From assembly GCF_900184795.1 (NCBI RefSeq), contig NZ_FXXN01000021.1, positions 148,572 through 212,571 of the forward strand: a stretch of DNA of 64,000 bases, in the 5' to 3' direction. Shown piece after piece: positions 28,955-38,426 of this stretch. The first letter of the stretch is position 1, and each line of letters starts with the position of its first letter. The notes beneath the pieces are model-generated. The model was not told where the DNA came from, searched no databases, and saw only the letters and a list, made by a program, of their open reading frames with translations. Source of the DNA: Magnetospirillum sp. 15-1 (GTDB lineage: Bacteria; Pseudomonadota; Alphaproteobacteria; Rhodospirillales; Magnetospirillaceae). A program made the translations under genes and the position numbers.

Positions 28955-30321
28955 TCCGCCAGCCGCCGGCCATCCTGTGGCGCATCGTCGTCCGGCTGTC
29001 GCTGACGACCCTGGTCGCCATCGTTCTGGCCTATTCCTGGCTGTGGTGGAAGTACCACTCGGTCACCGAGATCATGCGCGACACCTATCTGATCGAGCAG
29101 GCGGTCTCCATCCGCAATCAGGTGGCCGTGCTGCCCGGCGGCAAGATCGCCGTCGACCTGCCACCGGTGCAATTGGCCTCCTATGCCGAGTCCGAGGGAG
29201 GCCTGCGCTTCGCGGTGCGTGACCGGGCGAGCGGCGCCGTCCTGGTCAAGGGCGGCGAAGCGGTGGGACCGGTGCCCGAGATGGGCGACGGCCCCCGCCT
29301 TTACCGCCACAACCCCGACGGCCCCGGCCCGGTCCTGATGTTCGGCGCCGCCGTCCTGCTGGGCACCCAAATAGGGGAACTGGTGATCCAGGTGGAGGAA
29401 ACCGGCAGCGATTTCGACGCCATGACCCGCTCGCTGGTGGAGCGCTTCGCCCGCGAGGGCGGGTGGCTGGGGGCGCCGTTCCTGTTCGCCATGCTGCTGG
29501 TCAGCCTGGTGACCATCCGCAACTCGCTGCTGCCGCTGCGGCGCCTGTCGGAACAGGCCGCCGCCATCGGCCCGTCCAGCACCGATATCCGCCTGCCGGA
29601 AGCAGAGGTCCCGCGCGAGATCTTGCCGCTGGTCCACGCCGTCAACAGCGCTCTCGACCGGATCGAGGCGGGGTTCCGCATCCAGCGCGACTTCACCGCC
29701 GACGCCGCTCACGAATTGCGCACGCCGCTGGCGGTGCTACGCGCCCATATCGAGACCCTGCCCGACCCCGCCACCCGCGAGGCCCTGGTGCGCGACGTGG
29801 ATTCCATGACCCAGCTGGTCGGCCAGTTGCTGGCCGTGGCCCGCGCCGAGGCGCTGACCGTCGCCATGGACGAGGAGGCCGATCTCAACACCGTCGCCGT
29901 GGACGTGTGCAGCTTCCTGGCCCCCATGGCCTTGAAGCAGCGCCGCATGATCGAGGTCATCGCGGCCCCGGGCGACTGCCCGGTCACCGCCAATGCCGAG
30001 GCGGTGTTCAACGCCCTGCGCAATCTGGTGGAAAACGCCCTGACCCATACGCCGCCCGACACCACCGTCACCGTCCGGGTGGAGGCCCCCGCCATCCTGC
30101 GGGTCGAAGATCGCGGCCCAGGCGTTCCCGCCGAACTGCGCGAGCGCATCTTCCAGCGCTTTTGGCGGGCAGAGCGGCGCAAGAGCGGCTCGGGCCTGGG
30201 ACTGGCCATCGTCCGCGAAATCATGCAGGCCCATGGCGGGCGGGTTGAGGTGGACGACCGCCCCGGCGGCGGCGCGGTGTTCTCTCTGATCTTCGCCGAT
30301 CAGGGCGCCCAGCGGCGATAG
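28951..30321 (+). CDS. Two-component sensor histidine kinase (QseC/PmrB type)
   Basis: A 456-residue membrane kinase. TM1 lies at about residues 11-31 and TM2 at about 170-190, with a periplasmic sensor domain between them and a HAMP segment after. The dimerisation box has H254 in DAAHELRTPLAVLRAHI. The ATPase domain shows the N-box NALRNLVENALTH, RVEDRGPGVP and SGLGLAIVREIMQAHGG. It starts at a TTG that overlaps the regulator stop. Its last 22 bases overlap the 3' end of the convergent MFS gene. Confidence 0.93.
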   Translation: MIRQPPAILWRIVVRLSLTTLVAIVLAYSWLWWKYHSVTEIMRDTYLIEQAVSIRNQVAVLPGGKIAVDLPPVQLASYAESEGGLRFAVRDRASGAVLVKGGEAVGPVPEMGDGPRLYRHNPDGPGPVLMFGAAVLLGTQIGELVIQVEETGSDFDAMTRSLVERFAREGGWLGAPFLFAMLLVSLVTIRNSLLPLRRLSEQAAAIGPSSTDIRLPEAEVPREILPLVHAVNSALDRIEAGFRIQRDFTADAAHELRTPLAVLRAHIETLPDPATREALVRDVDSMTQLVGQLLAVARAEALTVAMDEEADLNTVAVDVCSFLAPMALKQRRMIEVIAAPGDCPVTANAEAVFNALRNLVENALTHTPPDTTVTVRVEAPAILRVEDRGPGVPAELRERIFQRFWRAERRKSGSGLGLAIVREIMQAHGGRVEVDDRPGGGAVFSLIFADQGAQRR

Positions 30322-31529
30322 GCCAGGGCGCCGAGAATACAGGTCATGCCGCCCAGCACCATGGTGGGCTGGGGACCGATACGCTCGGACGCCAGTCCCG
30401 CCAGCAGCGAGCCCAGGGGCATGGCCACCATGAAGGTCATGCTGTAAAGCGCCATGGTCCGTGCCCGGAAGGCATCGGGCACCAGGGTCTGGACCAAGGT
30501 CTGGGACGCGGTGTTGTGGGCCACCAGCCCCATGCCGGCCAGGGCAAGCAGCCCCACCGACAGGAGCGGCACCGAGGACAGGGAAAAGGCCACCAGGGCG
30601 GCGCCGAACCAGCACAGCCCCCAGACCACCCTGGCGCGCGAGGCTCCGCCCGCCGGCCCGGCCACCGCCAGCGAGGCCAGCAGGGCACCCGCCCCCGACC
30701 CGCTCATCAGCAGCCCCAGCATCCCCGGTCCGCCCGCCAGGACCCGGTCGGCGAACACCGGCATCAGCACGCTGAACGACATGCCCATCATGCCGGCCAG
30801 GCCCAGCATGCCCATCAGCGCCAGGATGGGCCGGTGCCCGGCCACGAAGGCAAGGCCGTCCTTCACCCGCGACAGCATGCTTTCGCCGGTCGGCGCGGGC
30901 GGACCGCCCTCGGGTTCGGACATCAGGGCCAGGGCAGCCAGCACCGCCAGGAAGCTGGCGGCATTGATGGCGAAGCACCAGCCCTCTCCCACCGCCGCCA
31001 CCAGGGCTCCGGCCGCCGCCGGCGCCACCAGCCGCGCCGCGTTGAAGATGGAGGCATCCAGCGCCACGGCGTTGCCCAGGTCCTCCTTGCCCACCAGATC
31101 GACGGTGAAGGCCTGGCGGGCGGGAATATCGGCCGCGTTGATGATGCCGAACAGCACCGCCAGGACCAGGACGTGCCAGACCTCGACCCATCCGGCCAGG
31201 GTCAGCGCCGCCAGCATCGCCGCCTGCAACAGGAAGGCTCCCTGGGTGACCAGGATCAGCCGCCGCCGCGACAGGCTCTCGGCCGCGGCGCCCCCCAGCA
31301 ATCCGAAGACGAAGACCGGAATCTGGCTGGCGAAGCCCACCAGTCCCAGCATCTCGGCCGAGCCGGTCAGGCGGTAGACCAGCCAGCTTTGCCCCACCAT
31401 CTGCATCCACGATCCCATCAGCGACACCGCCTGGCCGCAGAAGAACAGGCGGTATCCGGGGTGGCGCAGGGCCTGGCCCCACGAACGGGGGACACGGCTG
31501 GAATGGGATGCGGTCATGACGGTGATCAT
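30300..31529 (-). CDS. MFS transporter (EntS/MFS_3 type)
   Basis: A 409-residue major facilitator with about 12 membrane helices. The loop 2-3 signature is GLLGGAAAESLSRRRLIL, and NAADIPARQAFTVDLVGKEDLGNAVALDASIFNAARLVAPA in segments is typical of the EntS-like MFS_3 group of exporters. Substrate is unknown: siderophore or drug export are family possibilities. An in-frame ATG 12 bases inside the first is an alternative start. It converges with the sensor kinase gene and diverges from the PfkB kinase gene. Confidence 0.88.
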   Translation of the reverse strand: MITVMTASHSSRVPRSWGQALRHPGYRLFFCGQAVSLMGSWMQMVGQSWLVYRLTGSAEMLGLVGFASQIPVFVFGLLGGAAAESLSRRRLILVTQGAFLLQAAMLAALTLAGWVEVWHVLVLAVLFGIINAADIPARQAFTVDLVGKEDLGNAVALDASIFNAARLVAPAAAGALVAAVGEGWCFAINAASFLAVLAALALMSEPEGGPPAPTGESMLSRVKDGLAFVAGHRPILALMGMLGLAGMMGMSFSVLMPVFADRVLAGGPGMLGLLMSGSGAGALLASLAVAGPAGGASRARVVWGLCWFGAALVAFSLSSVPLLSVGLLALAGMGLVAHNTASQTLVQTLVPDAFRARTMALYSMTFMVAMPLGSLLAGLASERIGPQPTMVLGGMTCILGALAYRRWAP

Positions 31530-31581
31530 GGCATCGTCCCGCCTTTGGGGCTATCCTGTGAGCAGAGATAGGGAGGCCGCG

Positions 31582-32463
31582 ATGGCACGAATCGTGGTCC
31601 TGGGCAGCGTTGCCCGCGACGAAGTCATCCACCTGGATCACCGCCTGCGGGAGGGAGCCCACCTGCAGGGCACGCCTCCCGTCGCCCGATTGGGCGGCGG
31701 CGGTGCCAATACGGCCATCGCCCTGTCCCACGCCGGCCACGAGGTTTCCCTGGTGGCGGCGGTGGGAACCGATCCCCTGGCCGATGAAATGCTGGCCGAG
31801 TTGTCCCGCCACGGCGTCGATATCGGCCCGGTCACCCGTATCTCCGGCCCCAGCACCCATTCGCTGGTCCTGCTGGACCCCGAGGGCGAGCGCACCATCA
31901 TCAACCTGACCCGGGCACGGGAAAGCCGCCCGCCCCGTCGCCTGCTCGATCTGGACGCCGATTGCGTCTATGTGCGCTCCAGCGGACCGAATCTGGCGGA
32001 ACTGCTGCGGTCCAAGGCGGCGCTGTGCCCCATCGTCGCCCAGTTTCACCCGCTGGCGGAGGGCCACCTTCCCGCCCAGGTGCTGGTCGGCTCGCACGGG
32101 GACCTGGATGCCCGGATTCTGGCAGACCCCCTGGGCGAAGGCCGCCGGTTGGCCGGCGACGTCCTGCGCTGGGTGGTGATCACCCATGGGGCGGAAGGGG
32201 CCGAAGCGTTCGGCGTCGAGGGACAGCGGCTGCGGGCCACCGCCCCCGATGTCAAGGTGGTGGACACCACCGGAGCCGGCGACGCCTTCGCCGCCGGCTT
32301 GGCCCATGCCCTGGCCCTGAGGCTGGACATGGCCCAGGCGCTGCCGCTGGCGGTGCGCTGGGGCGCGGCCAAGGTGACCCGGATGGGGTCTTTCCTCGAC
32401 CGCGAATCCGTCAGGGAAATCCTCAGAGAATCGACTGGCCGGTCTTCGCCCAGTCGGCCATGA
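31582..32463 (+). CDS. PfkB-family carbohydrate kinase
   Basis: A 293-residue ribokinase-fold sugar kinase. The N-terminal PfkB signature is [25 protein letters not shown]-like (about 36-60), and the C-terminal motif [17 protein letters not shown] carries the catalytic aspartate and anion hole. The substrate may be a ribose, fructose or 2-keto sugar and is not clear from the sequence. GGGAGG lies 5 bases before this ATG, so the open frame back to 31516 is not used. Its 3' end overlaps the convergent transaldolase gene by 41 bases. Confidence 0.9.
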   Translation: MARIVVLGSVARDEVIHLDHRLREGAHLQGTPPVARLGGGGANTAIALSHAGHEVSLVAAVGTDPLADEMLAELSRHGVDIGPVTRISGPSTHSLVLLDPEGERTIINLTRARESRPPRRLLDLDADCVYVRSSGPNLAELLRSKAALCPIVAQFHPLAEGHLPAQVLVGSHGDLDARILADPLGEGRRLAGDVLRWVVITHGAEGAEAFGVEGQRLRATAPDVKVVDTTGAGDAFAAGLAHALALRLDMAQALPLAVRWGAAKVTRMGSFLDRESVREILRESTGRSSPSRP

Positions 32464-33079
32464 AGGCGGCCAGCCCCTTGTCGGTCAGCGGATGCTGAAC
32501 CATCTGACGCAGCACCGACGGCGGCATGGTGACCACATGGGCGCCCAGCCGCGCCGCATCGGTCACATGCATGGGATGGCGGATGGAGGCGGCCAGCACC
32601 TCGGTGCGGAAGGCCGGATACTCGCGGTAGATTCCGACGATGTCGGCGATCAGCTCCATGCCGTCCTGGCCGATATCGTCCAGACGCCCGACGAAGGGCG
32701 AGATGAAGGTGGCGCCGGCCTTGGCGGCCAGGATGGCCTGATTGGCCGAGAAGCACAGGGTGACATTGACCTTGACGCCGTCATCGGACAGCACCTTGCA
32801 GGTCTTGAGACCGGCCGGGGTCAGCGGCACCTTGACCGCCACGTTGGGGCGCAGACCCGCCAGCTTGCGGCCCTCGGCCAGCATGGTCTCGAAATCGGTG
32901 GCGGCCACCTCGGCCGAGACGGGGCCGGGCACGATGTCGCAAATCTCGGCGATCACGTCGAGAATCTTGCGCCCCGACTTGGCGATCAGCGACGGATTGG
33001 TGGTGACGCCGTCCACCAGACCGGTGGCGGCAAGCTCGCTGATTTCGGCGACTTCGGCGGTATCGATGAAGAACTTCAT
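32423..33079 (-). CDS. tal: Transaldolase / fructose-6-phosphate aldolase family protein
   Basis: A 218-residue short-form transaldolase (TalC/FSA type). It starts [13 protein letters not shown] and has the substrate loop [13 protein letters not shown]. The Schiff-base lysine is K83 in NVAVKVPLT, followed by [20 protein letters not shown] and [12 protein letters not shown]. Such proteins move a dihydroxyacetone unit between sugar phosphates or cleave fructose 6-phosphate. Sequence alone does not separate transaldolase from FSA activity. A flagellar gene lies upstream on the same strand. Confidence 0.92.
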   Translation of the reverse strand: MKFFIDTAEVAEISELAATGLVDGVTTNPSLIAKSGRKILDVIAEICDIVPGPVSAEVAATDFETMLAEGRKLAGLRPNVAVKVPLTPAGLKTCKVLSDDGVKVNVTLCFSANQAILAAKAGATFISPFVGRLDDIGQDGMELIADIVGIYREYPAFRTEVLAASIRHPMHVTDAARLGAHVVTMPPSVLRQMVQHPLTDKGLAAFMADWAKTGQSIL

Positions 33080-33137
33080 GAAAAGGCCCCTGCTCTTGGC
33101 GTTTGCGGGGCCCAGACTACCAGGGAGGGGCGTGCCG

Positions 33138-33425
33138 TCAATCGGCGGCGCGCTTCAGCACCTCGGTGATGGTCACCGCCAGATGGTCCTCGACCACCAC
33201 CACTTCGGCGCGGCAGACCTTCTTGCGGTTGACGTAAAGATCGACGGGGTCGTTGACCTTGCGGTCCAGTTCCACCACGGCGCCGCGGCCCAGCTTCAGC
33301 AATTGGGCGATGGGCAGGTTGGCGGTCCCCAGCACCGCCGACAGTTCCACCGAGACGTCGTAGACCGCCTCGCGGTTCTCTCCCAGACCCAGGGCTGCGT
33401 TGATCGCGTCGTCGCTGTCGGCCAT
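33138..33425 (-). CDS. fliN: Flagellar motor switch protein FliN-like
   Basis: A 95-residue FliN/MopA (SpoA domain) protein, with the core [40 protein letters not shown] and the C-terminal [18 protein letters not shown]. FliN forms the lower C-ring of the flagellar switch with FliM. No other flagellar gene is adjacent, so it is either a detached fliN or a second copy. Length is close to the SpoA domain alone, without the long acidic N-terminus of enterobacterial FliN. Confidence 0.9.
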   Translation of the reverse strand: MADSDDAINAALGLGENREAVYDVSVELSAVLGTANLPIAQLLKLGRGAVVELDRKVNDPVDLYVNRKKVCRAEVVVVEDHLAVTITEVLKRAAD

Positions 33426-33592
33426 GTTGTTTCATCCTTTTGGCCCAGAACACGCGGGCCTTCACAATATATAGCATACCCGGCATTTCCGAACATCCGG
33501 TTAACCGGATTTTGCAGGGCGCTTGCATATTGGAGACGGTTGCGATTTTGCCCTCCACCTCGCTATGATCCGGCCGGGCAGAGGAAGGGCGC

Positions 33593-33925
33593 ATGAGCAC
33601 GGAAATCTATTCCTGCCGCGAAGGCCAGGAGCTCAAGCAGGGCAAGCTGGATTATTCCGACATCGACGATCGCGAGACTGCCGAGATCGACGCCAAACGA
33701 CGCTGCAAGCTCGACCCCACCATCAAGAAGGTGGCTTATTACAAGGTGGCCGCCGATGGCGAGTTCCGCCTGTTCTTTTCCTACACCAATCCCCATTGCC
33801 GGCCCGCCCCCAAGGCCAAGCCGGCCGGCGGCGCCCTTGTCGCCCGCAAGCCGACCCCGAAAAAGACGCCTACCCCCAAGCCGGGCCTCCTCGCCCGGCT
33901 GAAAAAGTCGATCGGCCTCAAGTGA
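33593..33925 (+). CDS. Hypothetical basic small protein
   Basis: A 110-residue protein. The first 70 residues contain a compact domain (STEIYSCREGQELKQGKLDYS, AEIDAKRRCKLDPTIKKVAYY) and the tail is lysine and proline-rich (RKPTPKKTPTPKPG). It has cysteines but no recognised family. GGAAGG lies 6 bases before the ATG. Its stop overlaps the GTG start of the alpha/beta hydrolase gene, which supports it as a real, co-transcribed gene. Confidence 0.7.
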   Translation: MSTEIYSCREGQELKQGKLDYSDIDDRETAEIDAKRRCKLDPTIKKVAYYKVAADGEFRLFFSYTNPHCRPAPKAKPAGGALVARKPTPKKTPTPKPGLLARLKKSIGLK

Positions 33926-34722
33926 AACTGGAACTGCTGCACTGCCATCCGCCCGAAGGTCCCGCGACCGGGCGGCCGTCGCTATTGTTCGTCCACGGCT
34001 CCTATTGCGGCGCCTGGGTGTGGGCCGAACGCTTCATGCCGTTCTTCGCCCGCCGGGGCTGGTCGTCCCACGCCGTATCGCTGCGCGGCCACGGCGAGAG
34101 CGAGGGCGGCTTCAACTATGCGTCCCTGGCCGATTACATCACCGATATCCATTCGGCCATGGAGCATGTGGGCGGCGAGGTGATCCTGGTCGGCCATTCC
34201 ATGGGCGGTCTGCTGGTCCAGCACTGCCTGGCCGGGGACGAGCGCGTCCGCGCCGCCGTGCTGATGGCCAGCGTGCCGCCATCGGGCCTGATGTCGTCGG
34301 CGCTGCATCTGTCGCTGTTCTCGCCCGACGTCTGCCTGCAGTTCGGGTTGCTGCAGGCCCTGGGGCCGTCGGTGGTGAAGGGCGAGGTCATCCGTCGCGC
34401 CTTCTTCTCGGATGCCACGCCGGCCGACACCCTGGCCCATCTGCTGCCCCGGCTGCAGAAGGAATCCCACCGCATCTGCGTCGAGCTGCTCAACCCCGAG
34501 CGGCCCCGCCTGCCCTTGGGCCGGCGGCGCCCCGATATCCTGGTGATGGGCGGCGACCGCGACGTGCTGGTCCCCACCGCCGCCCTGATGGAGACCGCCA
34601 CCTATTTCGACGCCGACCTGTCCATGCTGGCCGGCGCGCCCCATGGGCTGATGCTCGATGATTGCTGGTGGCAGCCGACGGCGGAGCGGACGTTGTCCTG
34701 GCTGGATACCAAAGGCTTCTGA
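33922..34722 (+). CDS. Alpha/beta-fold hydrolase
   Basis: A 266-residue hydrolase from a GTG that overlaps the previous stop. The oxyanion-hole region is LLFVHGSYCGAWVW, the nucleophile elbow is LVGHSMGGLLVQH (GHSMG, about residue 93), the acid lies near MGGDRDVLVP, and the histidine in AGAPHGLML. The substrate is unknown: esterase, lipase or peptidase activity are all possible in this family. It is coupled to the small basic protein upstream. Confidence 0.88.
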   Translation: MKLELLHCHPPEGPATGRPSLLFVHGSYCGAWVWAERFMPFFARRGWSSHAVSLRGHGESEGGFNYASLADYITDIHSAMEHVGGEVILVGHSMGGLLVQHCLAGDERVRAAVLMASVPPSGLMSSALHLSLFSPDVCLQFGLLQALGPSVVKGEVIRRAFFSDATPADTLAHLLPRLQKESHRICVELLNPERPRLPLGRRRPDILVMGGDRDVLVPTAALMETATYFDADLSMLAGAPHGLMLDDCWWQPTAERTLSWLDTKGF

Positions 34723-34936
34723 AATACAATCAAGGTATTCGCCGATTATTCATCCGAACCTGTCCTTTGGGAATAATCCAGGTTGCCGCGTCCCTATCTC
34801 CTTCTTCCATGGGCGATTCACCCGAGGACCGGCGGCGACTCATTGCCGAGTTATGTTAGCGCTTCCCTTCGGACCCCCAGGGGGGTATGCTTAACGTTGG
34901 ATTAATCTAGGTTTTGTGTATCTAGGCTCCCCAATC

Positions 34937-35359
34937 ATGGCATTGAGCACCAAACAGGTCGGATCGGCGGCGGCGGCGTCCAGTGTGGCGGCGGCGACGG
35001 CCCGTGTCGGCACTGGCGGGCGCAATGTCGCCTCCTCGACCCGGCCCGATGTGGAGCGCCTCGACTACGCCCAGCACATGGGCCTCAACGAGGAATCCCT
35101 CCTCCGGTTCCAGCAGGAAAATGGAATCAATCCCGACGGCAGCCGCCGTCAGCGCGACGGGCGGGGCGGCTTCGCGCCGCAGACCTCGTTGCGCATATTC
35201 GAATATGGCACCGACACCTCCGAGGACGGCAGCGACCCGACCTCGTCCCGGATTTTCCTCAACGACGTCCTGCGCGGCGTCGGCACCTACGAGCAGAATA
35301 TCCGCATCACCTCGCCCGGCTCGGTCAAGCCCGGCAGCGTGATGAACTATCTGTACTGA
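34937..35359 (+). CDS. Hypothetical protein
   Basis: A 140-residue protein with an alanine and serine-rich start (about 1-30), then YAQHMGLNEESLLRFQQENG and a charged middle (RRQRDGRGGFAPQT), and IRITSPGSVKPGSV near the C-terminus. No family is recognised and there is no signal peptide. The high third-position GC supports coding. A GTG 21 bases upstream is in frame but the ATG is preferred. The 214 bases before it hold no other supported gene. Confidence 0.6.
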   Translation: MALSTKQVGSAAAASSVAAATARVGTGGRNVASSTRPDVERLDYAQHMGLNEESLLRFQQENGINPDGSRRQRDGRGGFAPQTSLRIFEYGTDTSEDGSDPTSSRIFLNDVLRGVGTYEQNIRITSPGSVKPGSVMNYLY

Positions 35360-35391
35360 GCCATTCCCCCATCGCCGGAACCACGGTCGCG

Positions 35392-36714
35392 CTATCGCCC
35401 CTCGCGGGTCGCCGTCTTGTAGAGTTCGTCCTGATTGGCCGCGACGATGCGGAAGATGGTGGGATCGATTTCCCCGGCCTCGACCATTTTCCGCATGATC
35501 GCCACCACCTCGTCGGCGCGGAGCCGCCCGCGATAGGGACGTTTCTGGCATAAAGCCTGGAAGATGTCGCAGATGGTGAGGACGCGGGTTTCCTCATCGA
35601 TCTGATCGCCGCTCCAGCCGAACGGATAGCCGGTGCCGTTGAGCTTTTCGTGGTGGTTGGAGGCCCAGCGGCCGATGGGCGTTCCGGGAAACAGCGCCGC
35701 CAGGACCATCTTGCTGTCCATGGGATGGCGCAACATGATGTCCCGCTCGGTCTCGGTCAGGGCCCCCGGCTTTTCCAGGATTTCATCCGGCGTGCGAAGC
35801 TTGCCGATGTCGTGCAGCAGGGCGGCCAGACGCAGCATCTGCCGGCGACGCGGCGAGAAGCCCAGCATGTTGGTCACGGCATAGGTCAGATCGGCGACCC
35901 GCAGGCTGTGGTCATGGGTGAACGGACTCTTGGCGTCGACGATCTGGGAAATCATCTCGCCCAGGGCCAAGAGGTCGTCGAATCCGAGGATCATGGAGTG
36001 ATCCCAGAAGGACAGGGTCTCGAAGATGGCAGAATCGAGGAATTCGTCCTCGGTCTCGAGCCAGAAACTGTCCCTGAGGATCGCCTGATTCAGGGCGTCG
36101 AACAGGTCGGGAGCGAACAGGCTTCCCGACAGCGGGGCCAGCTTGGCGACGATCTGGTCGCGGTGGCGCAGCACCTCGTAGGCATGGTGGGTGGAGAGAT
36201 AGGCGGAGCGCACCACGTCCAGGCGGTCGGTCAGGAAAATCAGGTTAGCGACACGCCCGGTGCTCTCGTCCAGCCAGTCCGGCAGTTCATTCCATCTGGT
36301 ATGATGGAAACGGACCGCCCCAGCATATTGGGCAAAGGGCGGGAAGCCGTCGAGGAAGTCGCCGCCGCGCAGGCAGTGCTCCCCCGCCCCCTTCCACTCG
36401 ATCTCGTCGACCAGCTTCTGGTGGGCCGCCGTCGAGGATACCCCGCAATCATGGATCATGCCGGCGATCAGGGCGAAATGCCGCATCTCGCGATCCCATC
36501 CCAACTCATGGGCGACACGGTGGGTCATCAGGCCGACACGGCGGCCATGGCTCTGGTCGTCGATGCCCACGTAGTCGAGCGCCTTGGTGACCGTATGGGC
36601 GACGCGGCCGAGATCGATGTGCATTCCATCGGAAATGGAGTCCTGACGATGGACATTCACTATGGCAACTCCACTTAAACGAGAGACCGCAAGCGCCGAA
36701 AGCCCGCCACCCAT
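35392..36714 (-). CDS. Tandem HD-domain protein with C-terminal HD-GYP phosphodiesterase
   Basis: A 440-residue protein with two HD-type domains. The first (about 60-200) has HGRRVGLMTHRVAHELG and GMIHDCGVS. The second is HD-GYP, with HSLRVADLTYAV, LLHDIGKLRTPDEILEKPG, and HHEKLNGTGYPFGW as its GYP box. HD-GYP proteins break down c-di-GMP. No receiver or membrane segment is visible, so control may come from the first HD domain. The ATG at 36714 has AAGGA about 10 bases upstream, while an ATG at 36783 or 36624 is also possible. It is read towards the sensor operon's downstream side but lies apart from it. Confidence 0.88.
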   Translation of the reverse strand: MGGGLSALAVSRLSGVAIVNVHRQDSISDGMHIDLGRVAHTVTKALDYVGIDDQSHGRRVGLMTHRVAHELGWDREMRHFALIAGMIHDCGVSSTAAHQKLVDEIEWKGAGEHCLRGGDFLDGFPPFAQYAGAVRFHHTRWNELPDWLDESTGRVANLIFLTDRLDVVRSAYLSTHHAYEVLRHRDQIVAKLAPLSGSLFAPDLFDALNQAILRDSFWLETEDEFLDSAIFETLSFWDHSMILGFDDLLALGEMISQIVDAKSPFTHDHSLRVADLTYAVTNMLGFSPRRRQMLRLAALLHDIGKLRTPDEILEKPGALTETERDIMLRHPMDSKMVLAALFPGTPIGRWASNHHEKLNGTGYPFGWSGDQIDEETRVLTICDIFQALCQKRPYRGRLRADEVVAIMRKMVEAGEIDPTIFRIVAANQDELYKTATREGR

Positions 36715-36873
36715 GGCGGTTAATTCCTTGAAATAAAAGATATACCTTGATATTTGCGGGTAGACCCAAGATGCCTCGGCCACCCAGTCCTGAAATATAG
36801 CCGATGCCCGGACGCCGCGTCTCCTGTGAAGACGCCCTATAGTGCGTCAGCTTTATGGCGACGCACGCCGAAG

Positions 36874-38019
36874 TCAGCCCTTGGCGCCGGCCTGGTCCAG
36901 ATACTGCTTCTTCTGATCCATATCCCGGTCGGAATCGGCGAAGCGGCCGGCGATGGCCCTGAACTCGTCCTGAAGCGCCAGGAAGGCGTCGACGATGTCG
37001 GGATCGAAGTGGCTGCCGGCCCCTTCCCGGATGATCTCCACCGCCTTTTCGTGAGGCATGCCTTCCTTGTAGACCCGGCGGCTGATCAGAGCGTCGTAGA
37101 CATCGGCCACCGCCATCAGGCGGGCGGAGACCGGAATATCGTCGCCGCCGATGCCCTGGGGATAGCCGCTGCCGTCCCACTTCTCCTGGTGGCCGTAGGC
37201 GATCTCCTTGGCCATGGCCAGGAACTCCACCGGGGTGCCCAGCGACCGTTCGGCATGTTCGATGGCGTCGCGGCCCAGCGTGGTGTGGGTCTTCATGATC
37301 TCGAACTCGGCGGGCTCGAAGCGGCCGGGCTTGAGCAGGATACGGTCGGGAATGCCCACCTTGCCGATATCGTGCAGCGGCGCCGACTTGAACAGCATGT
37401 CGATGACGCCATCATCGAGGGCGGCGGAAAAGCGGGGATGGTCCTTCAGCTTCTCGGCCAGGGCACGGACATAGAACTGGGTGCGGCGGATGTGGTTGCC
37501 GGTATCGGAATCCCGCGTCTCGGCCAGCGAAGCCATGGCGAGGATGGTGACGTCCTGGATGGCGGCCAGCTCGCGGGTGCGGCGCGCCACCTCGGCCGCC
37601 AGATAATCGGCCTTGTCGCGCAGGAAGTCGGAACTGGCCTTGAGCTTCAGGTGGGTCTCGACCCGGGCCAGGATCACCGCCGGGGTGATGGGCTTGGTGA
37701 CGTAATCCACCGCCCCCATCTTCAGCCCGGCCTCCTCGTCCTCGCTGCCGCTCATGGCGGTAAGGAAGATCACCGGGATGTCGCGGGTGGTCCGCTCGGC
37801 CTTCAGGCGGCGGCAGACCTCGTGCCCGTCCATGCCGGGCATCATGATGTCCAGCAGGATCAGGTCGGGCGGGGCCTCCGAGCCGGTGATGGACAGGGCC
37901 TTCTCGCCGTTGTTGGCGATCTTGACCCGGTAGCGGTCCTTGAGCAGGCCGCTCATCAGCTTCAGATTGTCGGGCGTGTCGTCGACCACCAGAATGGTCG
38001 GGCGGCTGTCCTCGCTCAT
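36874..38019 (-). CDS. RpfG-type response regulator with HD-GYP output
   Basis: A 381-residue regulator. The receiver (about 8-125) has phosphoacceptor D57 in LILLDIMMPGMDGHE. After a helical linker, the HD-GYP domain carries HIRRTQFYVRALAEKL, APLHDIGKVGIPDRIL and GHQEKWDGSGYPQGIGG, a complete phosphodiesterase set. It should lower c-di-GMP when phosphorylated. The open frame reaches far upstream, but [14 protein letters not shown] is the natural start and overlaps the previous stop by four bases. It is the last gene of a four-gene operon. Confidence 0.94.
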   Translation of the reverse strand: MSEDSRPTILVVDDTPDNLKLMSGLLKDRYRVKIANNGEKALSITGSEAPPDLILLDIMMPGMDGHEVCRRLKAERTTRDIPVIFLTAMSGSEDEEAGLKMGAVDYVTKPITPAVILARVETHLKLKASSDFLRDKADYLAAEVARRTRELAAIQDVTILAMASLAETRDSDTGNHIRRTQFYVRALAEKLKDHPRFSAALDDGVIDMLFKSAPLHDIGKVGIPDRILLKPGRFEPAEFEIMKTHTTLGRDAIEHAERSLGTPVEFLAMAKEIAYGHQEKWDGSGYPQGIGGDDIPVSARLMAVADVYDALISRRVYKEGMPHEKAVEIIREGAGSHFDPDIVDAFLALQDEFRAIAGRFADSDRDMDQKKQYLDQAGAKG

Positions 38020-38426
38020 GGCAGGGTCACCTTCAGGGCGCGCTCGACGGATTTCTTGACGGCGGCGATGGACACCGGCTTGACCAAATAGCCGGAAACC
38101 CTGAGGCCCTTGGCCGTCAACACCGCCTCCTCCCCCGAATCCGAGGTCAGCATCACCACCGGAGTGGAGGCCACCTCGGGAATGGGAGCCTTCTGCAGGG
38201 TCGCCACATAGGCGAAACCATCCTCGCCCGGCATGTGGATGTCGCACAGCACCACGCTGGGGCGGACGCGCAGGGTCTCGGAGATGGCGGCCTTGACGTC
38301 GCCCGCGTCGTAAAGGTTGGACGGCGGAATGCCGATCTGCATGAGGATCTGGCGAAGGGTCAGCCGGATGAAGGGTTCGTCGTCGACCAGCAGCACCTTG
38401 ATCCGGCGCAGTTCCGTTTCGTTCAT
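38016..38426 (-). CDS. Single-domain response regulator
   Basis: A 136-residue receiver with acidic pocket DDE at 15-17, phosphoacceptor D62 in [15 protein letters not shown], a threonine in VVMLTSDSG, and lysine in YLVKPVS. It overlaps the hybrid kinase stop and the HD-GYP regulator start by four bases each. It may take phosphate from the kinase HPT domains and act as a relay or sink beside the HD-GYP protein. Confidence 0.92.
   Translation of the reverse strand: MNETELRRIKVLLVDDEPFIRLTLRQILMQIGIPPSNLYDAGDVKAAISETLRVRPSVVLCDIHMPGEDGFAYVATLQKAPIPEVASTPVVMLTSDSGEEAVLTAKGLRVSGYLVKPVSIAAVKKSVERALKVTLP

Noticed and set aside
33138-33425. A flagellar gene cluster around fliN
   Set aside because: The neighbours are a transaldolase and a small unknown gene. 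No other flagellar gene is present, so only the single FliN-like protein is reported.
34809-34859. A 16-codon frame (MGDSPEDRRRLIAELC) upstream of a hypothetical gene
   Set aside because: It lacks a clear ribosome-binding site and no conservation can be judged. It is too short to support.
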